Source: Clostridia bacterium
GTDB lineage: Bacteria; Bacillota; Clostridia; TANB77; CAG-508
Assembly (NCBI GenBank): GCA_017524665.1
Contig: JAFXVF010000013.1
Span: forward strand, 172,480-236,479
Length of the DNA stretch: 64,000 bases
Direction of reading: 5' to 3'
Below are positions 27,139 through 35,991 of the stretch, piece after piece. Below the pieces are notes generated by a model. That model did no database searches and was not told the origin of the DNA. It saw only the letters and a list, made by a program, of their open reading frames with translations. The translations under genes were made by a program, and so were the position numbers. Positions within the stretch are counted from its first letter, which is position 1; every line of letters starts with the position of its first letter.

Positions 27139-28285
27139 CTATCTGTACATTAACCCGGCTATTGGATATTTTTAATGTTAAGGTTACTCCTATAATTAAC
27201 ATTGTTGATACTGAAAATAATACTGCTAGCAATATTTTAAAGCTGTTTGCCATTTGTTCTAATAGTTTTGCTATCTTTTTATCTGCAATTATCTCACAAA
27301 TTGCAGTAGCTAAATGATATGCAATTGTAAGAATTGCTAGTTTTATGATAGGTAAAATGCAAATTCCTATTACTACTAAAACTCCCACAACTCCAACAGC
27401 ATTTTTAAGAACAGTAGCACAGCCCAAAACAGCATCCACTGCATCTCCTAATATTTTGCCAACTATAGGTATAAAATTTGAAACAGCGGCTTTTGCAGTT
27501 TTTGCGGTTATTCCGTCAACACTACTACTAAGAGTACCTTCAATTGAAACAAACCCGACAAAGAGAGTTAATACTACTCCCAAAATCCAAGTAACACCTG
27601 ATTTAAAGTATTGAGACAATTTATCAATTTGAATTTTATCTGATAAATTCGACACAACCCCTAGCACTGTTGAAACTAGTATAAATGGAAGTACCATAGC
27701 AATTATTGTGTTTCCTATAAAGCTAATAAGGAATAATATTACAGGCTGAATTACATTTGCCGTTGTGATGCTACCTGTTGTAATCATTAAAGAAATTAAT
27801 ATTGGAGTTAGGCAATTCATAAATCCAACAAGATTTTCAATTGTGTTTTTAGTTAATGCAATCATTTCAGTAAAGTTTTTCATTATTAAAGTCACAATTA
27901 AAACATATTGAGCATAATACACTACCTGTGATATGCTTTTGTTTTCTAGCCCTTCACTTATAGAGTTTAATATGCTATGTATCACTATAATCGCAATAAC
28001 TAGCCCTAAACTTCTTATTGCATTTGTTGTTTCCTTTCCAAGTGCTTTAAAAACTACTTTATACCAAAAGTCTCCATTTATTTCTCCTTTAATTGCTGAA
28101 TTTAATACGTCTGACATATTTATTTCAGGGAAAGACTCTTTTGAATATTCATTCGCTTCTTTTATAAAATCCGAAATATTAAATAGATTTTTCTGTTCTT
28201 CTAGTATATCGGCTGTAGCTTGTACGTTCGCTGTTAATAAAAATAAAATCACTAAAGTCAAAAATATTATCTTTGCACATTTCAC
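27139..28285 (-). CDS. spoIIIAE: Stage III sporulation protein AE (CGG +1 frameshift)
   Basis: Polytopic membrane protein of the SpoIIIA channel complex, with about eight helices and conserved blocks such as FIPIVGKILGDAVDAVLG. Conventional reading runs past the expected end into a lysine-rich 58-residue tail that overlaps spoIIIAF and is out of character. An in-frame CGG (27155-27157, AGC CGG G) lies where the family ends. Skipping its C gives ISNS-Gly-LMYR and a TAG at 27139, the standard SpoIIIAE ending. The repaired protein has 381 residues including the signal sequence. A short-end prediction would be missed by gene callers because the unshifted frame is long and open. Confidence 0.94.
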
Positions 28286-28296
28286 TTTTCCACCCC

Positions 28297-28683
28297 TTAT
28301 GGTAGGATTTTTATAATTAGCTCAAGTAAAGCAGTTATAATAGGAATCGACATTCCGATTATAATTACCTTTCCCCCTAGTTCTATTTTGTTTGCAATTG
28401 CAATTTCGCCACTATCTTTGCAAATGCTTGTTGCAAATTCAGTTAAAAATGCAATTCCTGTTATTTTTAACAAGATTCCTAAAAATCCACTGTTTATATT
28501 TGCCTTGTTCGAAAGGCTACTTAAAATATTTATTATTCCTGCAAGCTTGTCCATTACAAGCAGCACAATGCCTGCACCAGCAAGAAGTGAAACATAAATT
28601 GCATATTCTGGTCTATATTGTTTTAACATCATTATAAAAATTGTTGCCACAAGCCCTAAAGCAATTATTTTTATTATTTCCAT
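28297..28683 (-). CDS. spoIIIAD: Stage III sporulation protein AD
   Basis: Hydrophobic protein of 128 residues with four predicted helices, including QYRPEYAIYVSLLAGAGIVL and ITGIAFLTEFATSICKDSGE, hallmarks of SpoIIIAD. It is a membrane component of the mother cell-forespore channel. It lies in the conserved order between spoIIIAC and spoIIIAE. Confidence 0.94.
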   Translation of the reverse strand: MEIIKIIALGLVATIFIMMLKQYRPEYAIYVSLLAGAGIVLLVMDKLAGIINILSSLSNKANINSGFLGILLKITGIAFLTEFATSICKDSGEIAIANKIELGGKVIIIGMSIPIITALLELIIKILP

Positions 28684-28702
28684 TGTATTACCTCAAAAAA
28701 AA

Positions 28703-28897
28703 TCACAAATTAAAAACCGTCCTTACTGCAGAAAAAAGCGAACTAATTTCTTTTATTACAACAGTAAGTACTATTACAACTCCAGCAAGAGTTACCATCA
28801 TTGCTTGGTCTTCTCTTCCTGCTTTAGAAAGTATTTGGTGTAATACTGCAACAATTATTCCTATGCCAGCAATTTTAAATAAAAGATCTATTTCCAT
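28703..28897 (-). CDS. spoIIIAC: Stage III sporulation protein AC
   Basis: Small membrane protein of 64 residues with two helices, MEIDLLFKIAGIGIIVAVLH and DQAMMVTLAGVVIVLTVV, the entire family pattern. It is a component of the SpoIIIA complex and lies 19 bases after spoIIIAB. Confidence 0.94.
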   Translation of the reverse strand: MEIDLLFKIAGIGIIVAVLHQILSKAGREDQAMMVTLAGVVIVLTVVIKEISSLFSAVRTVFNL

Positions 28898-28915
28898 ATA
28901 CTCCCCCTTAAAAAT

Positions 28916-29425
28916 TTAAAAAAGTACTATAACAATTGCTATTCCAGTTATTACTCCTAAACTTTTATACAGCTTTACATTTTTTTGTTTGTCTATCTTT
29001 GCTTTTTCAATTTGCTCGTCTAATAAGCTTAAAGATAAATCTATCTCATTTATTTGTCCTTGGCTATCTGTTTGTCCAAGTAATTTTCCAAAAGAACATA
29101 CTACTCTTTTATCTTCTTTGGTAATGGAAATTACTGCTTCGTTAACTGCTTTGTTCCATCCATCAGTTGCATTTTGTGTTTGCATGTTATTGCTTGCTTG
29201 TTTAAATACATATGCAATGCTGCTGTTGTAGTTTTTGGCAATATCATCAAATATTTCTTGCAATGGCTCATATGTATATCTTATTTTTGTTTTAATAAGA
29301 TTAAATGCGCTCTTGAAATCTTTTAATTCGCTTTCTCTTTTTGTATACTTTTGAGATACTAGAAATCCAATTCCAGTCGTGCATGCAAGTATCAATGCAT
29401 AAATACTAAATTTAACAAATTCCAT
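28916..29425 (-). CDS. spoIIIAB: Stage III sporulation protein AB
   Basis: Membrane-anchored protein of 169 residues with terminal helices and the family segment RESELKDFKSAFNLIKTKI followed by YTYEPLQEIF. I chose the ATG at 29425, with AGAGGA upstream; the frame is open to 29443 from a TTG but that would begin within spoIIIAA. It is a type II secretion GspF-like component of the SpoIIIA complex. Confidence 0.93.
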   Translation of the reverse strand: MEFVKFSIYALILACTTGIGFLVSQKYTKRESELKDFKSAFNLIKTKIRYTYEPLQEIFDDIAKNYNSSIAYVFKQASNNMQTQNATDGWNKAVNEAVISITKEDKRVVCSFGKLLGQTDSQGQINEIDLSLSLLDEQIEKAKIDKQKNVKLYKSLGVITGIAIVIVLF

Positions 29426-29439
29426 TTTTCCTCTTCTCG

Positions 29440-30391
29440 TCAAAATCCAGCTAAAATATATTCTGAATTTGATTTATTTAAGTTGTATACTTTATTTACT
29501 GAACCTTTTGGTCCTTTTGAATTTAAAAAAATTATTCTTTCAAATATATGACTACTCATCAAACTTTTAAGCGCAGGGTTTACTGATAAGTCTTCTAAAC
29601 TTGCTCCATGAGCTGTAAATATTCCTTTTATTCCAGAACAAATTGCATAATGTATAGCTTCTACGTCTTCTTTGCTGCCTATTTCATCTGCAGAAATAAC
29701 ATTTGGTGCCATAGATCTAACTAACATTCTCATTCCAATTGGCTTTGGTACATTATCTAATACATCAGTTTTTATCCCGACGTCATTTTGCGGTATTCCT
29801 CTGTACATTGCTGCAATCTCTCCTCTTTCATCTACAAGGCCAACTGTAACTCCGTTAAAGTTTGGTATTTCTGTATTACTACTTATTTTTCTTATTAAAT
29901 CCCTTAAAATTGTTGTTTTACCCGCACCTGGCGGTGACGCAATTAATGTATTAAAAACTGTATTGTTTTCTATATCTATTACATATTTTAAAATCTTATT
30001 ACTACATCCAATTATTTGTTTTGTTATTCTAAAGTTAATACTATATATGTGGTTAATGTTTATTACTTTATTTTCTTCTACTACTACATTGCCAGTAATT
30101 CCGTACCCTATGCCCACCTTTTACTGTTATAAATCCATTGCAGATTTGGTTTTGGTATGAATAAATCGAATTTTCGCATATAAGACGAAGTGTCTCAGTT
30201 ACATCTTCTAGTTTTACGGTATATTCAAAGATTTTTTCTTTTTTATTAAATTTTAAGATTAATGGTTTATTTATTCTAAGTCTTATTTCTTCTAAGGTAA
30301 TATATATATTCTCATCACTTCTTTTAAGATATTCTTCTATAATTTCAGAAATACTTTGAGGAAAATATTTAAACAAATTAGAAGTTACCAT
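29440..30391 (-). CDS. spoIIIAA: Stage III sporulation protein AA, ATPase (CGG +1 frameshift)
   Basis: Cytoplasmic secretion-type ATPase that energises the channel. The first frame gives an N-terminal domain ending VKGGHRV and then runs into RNYWQCSSRRK and a stop at 30068. The second contains GITGNVVVEENKV, SPPGAGKTTILRDLI (Walker A) and VLISADEIGS-like Walker B, ending at 29440. The junction is an in-frame CGG (30101-30103, GTA CGG A). Skipping the C gives GGHRV-Gly-ITGNVV, the conserved GGHRVGI block, and a 316-residue protein. The gene heads the spoIIIA operon, so failure here would block sporulation. Confidence 0.95.
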
Positions 30392-30414
30392 ATTTCACCT
30401 TCATGTAAAAAAAA

Positions 30415-30436
30415 TAGAGACAACAACTTGTCTCTA
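30415..30436 (-). terminator. Intrinsic terminator of yebC
   Basis: Nine-base arms (TAGAGACAA and TTGTCTCTA) with a four-base loop, followed by eight T residues in the minus direction, immediately before spoIIIAA. Confidence 0.85.
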
Positions 30437-30469
30437 TTATTATATTCACTTAATTTTTGATTTAGAACT

Positions 30470-31195
30470 TTATTCTTCCCAATTGTGATAAACTTCTATA
30501 ACATCGTCTAAGTCTTCTAAGTTCTCAATTAATAATCCCATCTTTCTAGCAGGCTCTGCTTCTAAGGTAATATATGTTTGTGGAATCATCTGTACATCAG
30601 CTTCTGCAAATGTAAGTCCTTCTTTTTCTAATGTTTCTCTTACTGTTGAAAAGTCTTCAGATGTTGTAGTTATTTCATAATAGTCTTCTCCTGCTTCAAA
30701 GTTTTCAGCACCTGCTTCTATTGCAAGAAGCATCAAATCGTCTTCTGATAGATTTGTTTCTTCTTTTTCTATTACAATTACACCTTTTCTATCAAATAAG
30801 TATGATACGCATCCGTTTGTTCCAAGGTTTCCACCAAATTTGTCAAATATATGTCTTACATCAGATGCAGTACGATTTCTATTGTCTGTTGTTGCATTAA
30901 CAATAATTGCTACTCCGTTTGGTCCATATCCTTCATATATTACTTCTTCATAGTTTTCTTGGTTTCCATCTCCTGCTGCTCTTTTTATAGCTTTGTCAAT
31001 GGTATCATTTGGCATGTTATTAGCTTTGCACTTTGCTACAACATCTTTTAGCTTTGAATTGCTATTAATATCTGGTCCACCAGATCTTACAGCCATTAAT
31101 AATTCTCTTCCGAGTTTTGTAAATATTTTACCTCTTGCAGCGTCTGCTTTTCCTTTTTTTGCTGCTATATTGTGCCATTTGCTATGTCCTGACAT
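30470..31195 (-). CDS. yebC: YebC/PmpR-family protein
   Basis: Protein of 241 residues with the family opening SGHSKWHNIAAKKGKADAARG, FTKLGRELLMAVRSGGPD, CKANNMPNDTIDKAIKRAAG and YEGYGPNGVAIIV. Members have been described as transcription regulators and, more recently, as translation factors that relieve ribosome stalling at polyprolines. In an organism that may stall at CGG a translation role is worth noting, but the family is nearly universal. A strong terminator follows. Confidence 0.95.
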   Translation of the reverse strand: MSGHSKWHNIAAKKGKADAARGKIFTKLGRELLMAVRSGGPDINSNSKLKDVVAKCKANNMPNDTIDKAIKRAAGDGNQENYEEVIYEGYGPNGVAIIVNATTDNRNRTASDVRHIFDKFGGNLGTNGCVSYLFDRKGVIVIEKEETNLSEDDLMLLAIEAGAENFEAGEDYYEITTTSEDFSTVRETLEKEGLTFAEADVQMIPQTYITLEAEPARKMGLLIENLEDLDDVIEVYHNWEE

Positions 31196-31280
31196 AGTAT
31201 TTCCCCCTTTATTTCTCTTATAACTTTACATATTTTAACACATTTAATTAATTTTGTGTAGTATTTTTAGCAAAAAAAGT

Positions 31281-31326
31281 GACGGCCCACAGAGTTCCGC
31301 CATTGGTCAAATCTCTGTGGGCCGTC
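31281..31326 (-). terminator. GC-rich intrinsic terminator of the SH3 cassette
   Basis: Fourteen-base arms (GACGGCCCACAGAG and CTCTGTGGGCCGTC) followed by ACTTTTTTT in the minus direction. The stem has the foreign, GC-rich composition of the gene it follows. Confidence 0.85.
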
Positions 31327-31333
31327 GAAGGAG

Positions 31334-32002
31334 TCACTGATCATTCCTGTACCACTGGATGGTGTCAACAATCCAGTAGTTCTTTCCATCGTCTTCATGC
31401 TCTGGGCAGATGATAGCCTCGTACGTCATGTCTGAGATTGGTTCTGTAGACAAATACGTCCGATAGGCCCATCCTTTTTTGCCACCAAGAGTCATCACCT
31501 GAATGTACCCGTTCCGAGGGCGATCGTTCAAGATAATCACAGGCTCTCCATGCTGGAGCCAACCCTTTCGTGGATCGTCAGTTCCTGTCCCCTTTCGGAG
31601 AGCAAGTCTCAATTCTGCCGTCACGAACATGAGTTTATATGTGTTCTCTTCTGAATCGCACCCGTAGTAGGTATATTCTGTCTGCCTTTTTCCACTACCT
31701 TGACGCGTTGGGGTTTCGATGTACTCGCCTGTAAGGTATTCCCCATAGGCATAATACTCGGTTCCATGGTAACGAATACGGTAGTAGCCGTGACGGTCAG
31801 GGCCTGAGACAATTGTTACCGCGGTTCCATAGCGCGCTCCGCTGACTTTATTGCCTTGCGGGGCATCCCGAAAGTTCAAGTAGTCGCCGGTAACGTAGGC
31901 AGTGGAACCAGGCCTCAAGCCAGACGCCGCAAAAGCGACAGCAACGGTGCTCATGGTCATGGTCATGATGAGAAGGAAAAGGATGATGGTCCGAGTCTTC
32001 AT
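31334..32002 (-). CDS. Secreted SH3-domain protein of foreign GC-rich composition
   Basis: Protein of 222 residues with a signal peptide (TIILFLLIMTMTMSTVAVAF) and two bacterial SH3-like domains: STAYVTGDYLNFRDAPQGN to YAYGEYL, and FVTAELRLALRKG to KKGWAYRTYLS. Such domains bind wall or peptide ligands. The coding sequence is about half G+C against 30% around it, with codon use unlike its neighbours. It contains four in-frame CGG codons (31460, 31514, 31868, 31991), the last being codon 4; here CGG must be read as Arg, since R of NFRDAP is conserved and shifting would end the protein early. It has its own promoter, AAGGAGG and terminator. It looks like a recently acquired cassette. Confidence 0.8.
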   Translation of the reverse strand: MKTRTIILFLLIMTMTMSTVAVAFAASGLRPGSTAYVTGDYLNFRDAPQGNKVSGARYGTAVTIVSGPDRHGYYRIRYHGTEYYAYGEYLTGEYIETPTRQGSGKRQTEYTYYGCDSEENTYKLMFVTAELRLALRKGTGTDDPRKGWLQHGEPVIILNDRPRNGYIQVMTLGGKKGWAYRTYLSTEPISDMTYEAIICPEHEDDGKNYWIVDTIQWYRNDQ

Positions 32003-32048
32003 GTGGTATTCCTCCTTGTATTGTGTTTCGTCTTTCGACGATACATAT

Positions 32049-32077
32049 ATTATACCACTTTTTAATGCATATGTACA
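32049..32077 (-). promoter_or_regulatory. Promoter of the SH3 cassette
   Basis: A perfect TATAAT (32049-32054) with TGTACA as a weak -35 box 17 bases upstream. The TGGTATAATA context is shared with the promoter at 54064-54092. Confidence 0.65.
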
Positions 32078-32085
32078 GTATTATG

Positions 32086-33318
32086 TTAATTATTCTTGTC
32101 TTTATATATTTTAAATATATCTTTTAGGTTCATTTTAGTGCCATAATTCAATATTGCTGATGAATATATTTTTATAGCAATCTTTGCAATTAATAAAATA
32201 GTTACAAATAAAATTAAAACTGAAATAACTATATCCCAAGTATTTGCAAGTCCCATCATTATTCTAAATGGCATGCAAAATGGTGACGATATTGGAAGTA
32301 ACGATGCAATGGCATTTAAGCTACTTGTTGGGTTAAGCATAGTAAAATATGATAAATAAAAACCTATAACTGCAAGTATAGCAACAGGGCCATTTGCGGA
32401 TTGGATATCTTCAGGTTTGCTGACTGTCGAACCCGTGAGTGCGTATAGAAAAGCATATGTAAAATATCCCAGTATAAAATATAAAAATGTTATTAATACA
32501 AATCCTATTGTTAAATTTGATACGTCTAATACTGATGCCAAAAGCTCCTTATCTAAAAATGCATTTGCACAAACATATGCCGTAATAACAAGTAGAACCA
32601 TTTGTAACAGTCCAACCAAACCTATTCCTATTGTTTTACCTAAAATAATTGTTTTTGGGCTAGTAGAAGTAACAAGTGTTTCCATTATTTTGGAGGTTTT
32701 CTCTGTTGTTATTGAACTTGATACTTGATATGCGCAAAAATATATTGCATAGAATAATGCTATTGACATAAACATCATTAAAAATATATTACCTTGTGCC
32801 TCGTCTCCTGTGCTCTCTATTTCAAATTCAAAATTTGGTGTAATTGATTTTATTTGCTCTTCAGTAAGTCCAAGTTTGCTTATTTTTACATTTGTATACA
32901 GTGAATTTAGTGCTGTAATAATGTCTTCAGGCACACTGTCCATCATAGACATATTCTCTAAAATATATCTCATTTTTATAGTGTTTTCATTTTCTTCTAC
33001 TATAATGGCTGAATCTATATCACCATTTTCCAGCTTTTCTTTTATTTCATCAAATGTATTTTGTCCTACTTGAATTTCATAATTCAAGTCCTCACTATTT
33101 ATTAAGCTTAGGCTACCTTCAAAGATGTTTTGGCTATCAACAATTAATATCTTAGTTTCAGTTTCTTCTCCCTTAATTGAACTTATTATGTTTGGAACGT
33201 TAAATCCTATAACAATCATGACCAAGATTATCAATGTTGAAATAATAAATGATTTTCTTGTAACCATATCTTTTATGGTAAATTTCATTACTGTAATTAC
33301 GTCTTGCATATTACTCAC
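32086..33318 (-). CDS. ABC-2 type transporter permease (NatB-like)
   Basis: Membrane subunit of 410 residues with one N-terminal helix, a large extracytoplasmic domain (about residues 45-175) and five C-terminal helices, the layout of NatB-type exporters. The stretch SSSITTEKTSKIMETLVTS is typical. It overlaps the end of the ATPase gene by 8 bases. The family exports sodium, drugs or peptides; substrate is not evident. Confidence 0.9.
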   Translation of the reverse strand: MSNMQDVITVMKFTIKDMVTRKSFIISTLIILVMIVIGFNVPNIISSIKGEETETKILIVDSQNIFEGSLSLINSEDLNYEIQVGQNTFDEIKEKLENGDIDSAIIVEENENTIKMRYILENMSMMDSVPEDIITALNSLYTNVKISKLGLTEEQIKSITPNFEFEIESTGDEAQGNIFLMMFMSIALFYAIYFCAYQVSSSITTEKTSKIMETLVTSTSPKTIILGKTIGIGLVGLLQMVLLVITAYVCANAFLDKELLASVLDVSNLTIGFVLITFLYFILGYFTYAFLYALTGSTVSKPEDIQSANGPVAILAVIGFYLSYFTMLNPTSSLNAIASLLPISSPFCMPFRIMMGLANTWDIVISVLILFVTILLIAKIAIKIYSSAILNYGTKMNLKDIFKIYKDKNN

Positions 33319-34201
33319 CTACCTTTTCTATAAAAATATCATTTAAAGTAGGTTTCATAATTTCGAATTTATTTACTGTAACTTTGTTTTCTACTAATCG
33401 ATTTAAAAGTTTATGAGCAACCTCTTCGTTTGTAAGCTTTATCATAAATTCTTCATTTTTTTCATTTTCTATTTCCAAGCCAAATTCTTTTATATATTTT
33501 GTAATATCTTGATTTACATTAATTTGCACACGATTTGCTGGATACTGTTCTTTTATGTCTTTTAAATTTCCTTTTAATACTGTTTTTCCTTTATCTAGAA
33601 TTAATATATCACTGCAAAACTCCTCAATTGTAGCCATTTGATGTGCTGACATAATTACATATTTCCCGTTTTTAACTAAATCAATAATTATATTTTTAAG
33701 AATTTCTGTGTTTACAGGGTCTAATCCGCTAAAAGGTTCATCTAATACTACTAGTTCAGGATTATGAATAACAGCAGTCATAAATTGAATCTTTTGCTGA
33801 TTTCCTTTAGATAGCTTTTCAGCTGGCATATTTAAGTATTCTTCTACTTTAAGCTTTTGGGCCCACTTTTTTATTGATGCATCAGCATCTTGTTTATTCA
33901 TTCCTTTAAGTTTTGCAAAATACATAAGTTGGTCGTATATTTTTGTTTTAGGGTAAACTCCTCTTTCTTCAGGCAAATATCCAAAGTTAACGCTCTTTCT
34001 GTCAACTTGTTTGCCATTCCATGTTATTTCTCCGCAGTCTTTTTTTATTATTCCTAATATCATTCTTATTGTTGTAGTTTTTCCTGCTCCATTAGTTCCA
34101 AGTAATCCATAAACTCCTGGCTGATTTATTTCTAGTGAAATATTATCTACAGCTTTTTTACCTGTAAATGTTTTAGAAACATTTTTTAGTACAAGCGCCA
34201 T
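33311..34201 (-). CDS. ABC transporter ATP-binding protein (NatA-like)
   Basis: ATPase subunit of 296 residues pairing with the adjacent permease. Walker A GLLGTNGAGKTTTIRMI, signature LSKGNQQKIQFM, Walker B LVVLDEPFSGLDP and the switch His in MSAHQMA are present, and the C-terminal extension ends KPTLNDIFIEKVGE as in NatA-type proteins. It lies 12 bases after metK. Confidence 0.94.
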   Translation of the reverse strand: MALVLKNVSKTFTGKKAVDNISLEINQPGVYGLLGTNGAGKTTTIRMILGIIKKDCGEITWNGKQVDRKSVNFGYLPEERGVYPKTKIYDQLMYFAKLKGMNKQDADASIKKWAQKLKVEEYLNMPAEKLSKGNQQKIQFMTAVIHNPELVVLDEPFSGLDPVNTEILKNIIIDLVKNGKYVIMSAHQMATIEEFCSDILILDKGKTVLKGNLKDIKEQYPANRVQINVNQDITKYIKEFGLEIENEKNEEFMIKLTNEEVAHKLLNRLVENKVTVNKFEIMKPTLNDIFIEKVGE

Positions 34202-34213
34202 ATCTTTTCTCCT

Positions 34214-35323
34214 TTACATTTCAATTATTTTTTCCCATGGTAAATCATGTTTTCCCATATGTCCATAGTTCGTAGTTTTTGTATAAATAGGCTGTTTTAG
34301 TCCTAAATACTCTATTATTCCATTTGGAGTTAAGTCAAATTTTTCTTTTATCAATTTAACTAGTTCTTCTTCAGACTTATTTCCTGTTCCAAAAGTATTA
34401 ACACAAATTGATATTGGATCTTTCATTCCTATTGCATAAGATACCTGTATTTCACATTTTTTTGCATAACCGTTTGCAACAATATTTTTAGCAATATGTC
34501 TTAACATGTATGCAGCTGATCTATCAACTTTGCTTGCGTCTTTCCCTGAAAAAGCTCCTCCACCGTGTCTTGCGTAGCCTCCATATGTATCAACAATGAT
34601 TTTTCTTCCTGTAAGCCCTGTATCTCCTAAAGGTCCTCCTATTACAAATCTTCCTGTTGGGTTTATATATATATTTGTATTGTCATCTATCATATTGCTT
34701 GGAAGTACTGCTTTTATAACTTTTTCTGTAATGTCTTTTTTTAGTTCATCCATTGAAATGCTATCCAAGTGTTGAGTAGAAATAAGCACTGTTTCAATTC
34801 GCTTTGGCTTCTCGTCCTCATATTCTACAGTAACTTGTGTTTTTCCGTCAGGCCTTAAATATGGAAGCTCTCCACTTTTTCTAACTTCCGTTAGTCTTTT
34901 TGCAAGTTTATGTGCTGCCCATATAGCATATGGCATGTATTCTTCAGTTTCATCTGATGCATAACCAAACATAAGGCCTTGATCTCCTGCTCCTCCTATG
35001 TCAACGCCCATGGCAATATCTGGGCTTTGCTTTGTAATAAATATATTTACATTACATGTTCTGTAATCAATATCTGTATTTTCATTATCAAACCCAATTT
35101 CTTTTATTCTTTCTCTTGCTATTTTTTCTATATCAAGCTTAGCATGAGTAGTAATTTGCCCTGCTATTGTAATATTATTAGCACATGCAAATGTTTCAAC
35201 TGCTACTCTTGAATTTTCATCTTGTTTTAGGCATTCATCCAAAATGCTATCTGAAATATAATCACATAATTTATCTGGATGTCCTTCTGTTACACTTTCA
35301 GATGTAAAAAAATAATTCTTCAT
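34214..35323 (-). CDS. metK: S-adenosylmethionine synthetase
   Basis: Enzyme of 369 residues making SAM from methionine and ATP. It has [31 protein letters not shown], the [19 protein letters not shown] loop and [11 protein letters not shown]. It is slightly shorter than the usual 385-400 residues, through small deletions rather than truncation. No SAM riboswitch motif was found in its leader, which instead contains a long inverted repeat and a candidate small RNA. Confidence 0.96.
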   Translation of the reverse strand: MKNYFFTSESVTEGHPDKLCDYISDSILDECLKQDENSRVAVETFACANNITIAGQITTHAKLDIEKIARERIKEIGFDNENTDIDYRTCNVNIFITKQSPDIAMGVDIGGAGDQGLMFGYASDETEEYMPYAIWAAHKLAKRLTEVRKSGELPYLRPDGKTQVTVEYEDEKPKRIETVLISTQHLDSISMDELKKDITEKVIKAVLPSNMIDDNTNIYINPTGRFVIGGPLGDTGLTGRKIIVDTYGGYARHGGGAFSGKDASKVDRSAAYMLRHIAKNIVANGYAKKCEIQVSYAIGMKDPISICVNTFGTGNKSEEELVKLIKEKFDLTPNGIIEYLGLKQPIYTKTTNYGHMGKHDLPWEKIIEM

Positions 35324-35436
35324 TTTACTACCTCTTTCAACTTTTTTCGTCTAATTATATTATCACAATAGGCTAATATTTTCAAGTGATTGCGCTTTAT
35401 AATACTAAATTAATGCAACTATATAATATATATAAA

Positions 35437-35617
35437 CGCGGCTATATATAAAAAATCGAAAAATAGAGCATTGGAATGAATTGGAAGTAGAAATTGTTAA
35501 AGGATTCGAGTAGGGAATCTCACGACCTGTGACGTGAGGGCGCTGCGAGAAGACTTATACAATTTCTATGACAATTCTAATGACCATGCCTATTTTTCGA
35601 TTTTTTGATATATAGCA
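35437..35617. ncRNA. Structured RNA or palindromic element, unknown family
   Basis: A 180-base imperfect palindrome upstream of metK. A 16-base outer pairing (AAAAAATCGAAAAATA with its complement) is extended inwards by GCATTGG/CCATGC, GAATTG/CAATTC and TAGAAATTGT/ACAATTTCTA. The central 60 bases are GC-rich and form two further hairpins (GATTC..GAATC and CTCAC..GTGAG), followed by GGGCGCTGCGAG. The structured core suggests an RNA rather than a simple MITE. Strand cannot be assigned. I do not recognise the family. Confidence 0.5.
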
Positions 35618-35654
35618 AGCGTTTTTAACTATAATTATATAAGGCACAGAAAAA

Positions 35655-35843
35655 TCCCCCGCCTTAGCCGTATTGATGATAAAAATTTTATAGGACCTGT
35701 ACTTAAACAGGTGGGTGTCTACGAAAATACTCCTGGGTTTCTTACTTCATAAATGGTAAGCATACACGCCATATTTTCAGGCTCGACTCCCTTATCCAAA
35801 CTTGTAGGTTCTAAAATTTCTATTCGCTCGAACTACGCAGGGA
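35655..35843 (-). ncRNA. ssrS: Probable 6S RNA
   Basis: Read on the minus strand, the ends pair (CCCTGC with GCGGGG), a long AT-rich stem follows (ATAGAAATTTTAG with CTATAAAATTTTTAT), then a large internal bubble with the hairpin ACCTGT-TTAAGT-ACAGGT, then GAAAATA/TATTTTC and an apical CTTAC..GTAAG hairpin. A rod with a central bubble that mimics an open promoter is the 6S RNA pattern, and the GTAGACACCCACCTG segment looks familiar from clostridial 6S RNAs. 6S RNA binds the housekeeping RNA polymerase. I cannot run a covariance model, so the call is moderate. Confidence 0.55.
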
Positions 35844-35991
35844 ATTTATATATTCAATTATTATATTATTGTATTTATATTACCATAGTATATATTATTT
35901 TGCAAGCAATTTTTTGGTTCCTTTTTTTGAAAAAAATTTAAAAAAATATGCTTTTTCGATTACTTCCTTACTTTTCCTTAACTAGATTATA

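Noticed and set aside
35324..35440. SAM riboswitch ahead of metK
   Set aside because: None of the conserved S-box core segments could be found in the leader.
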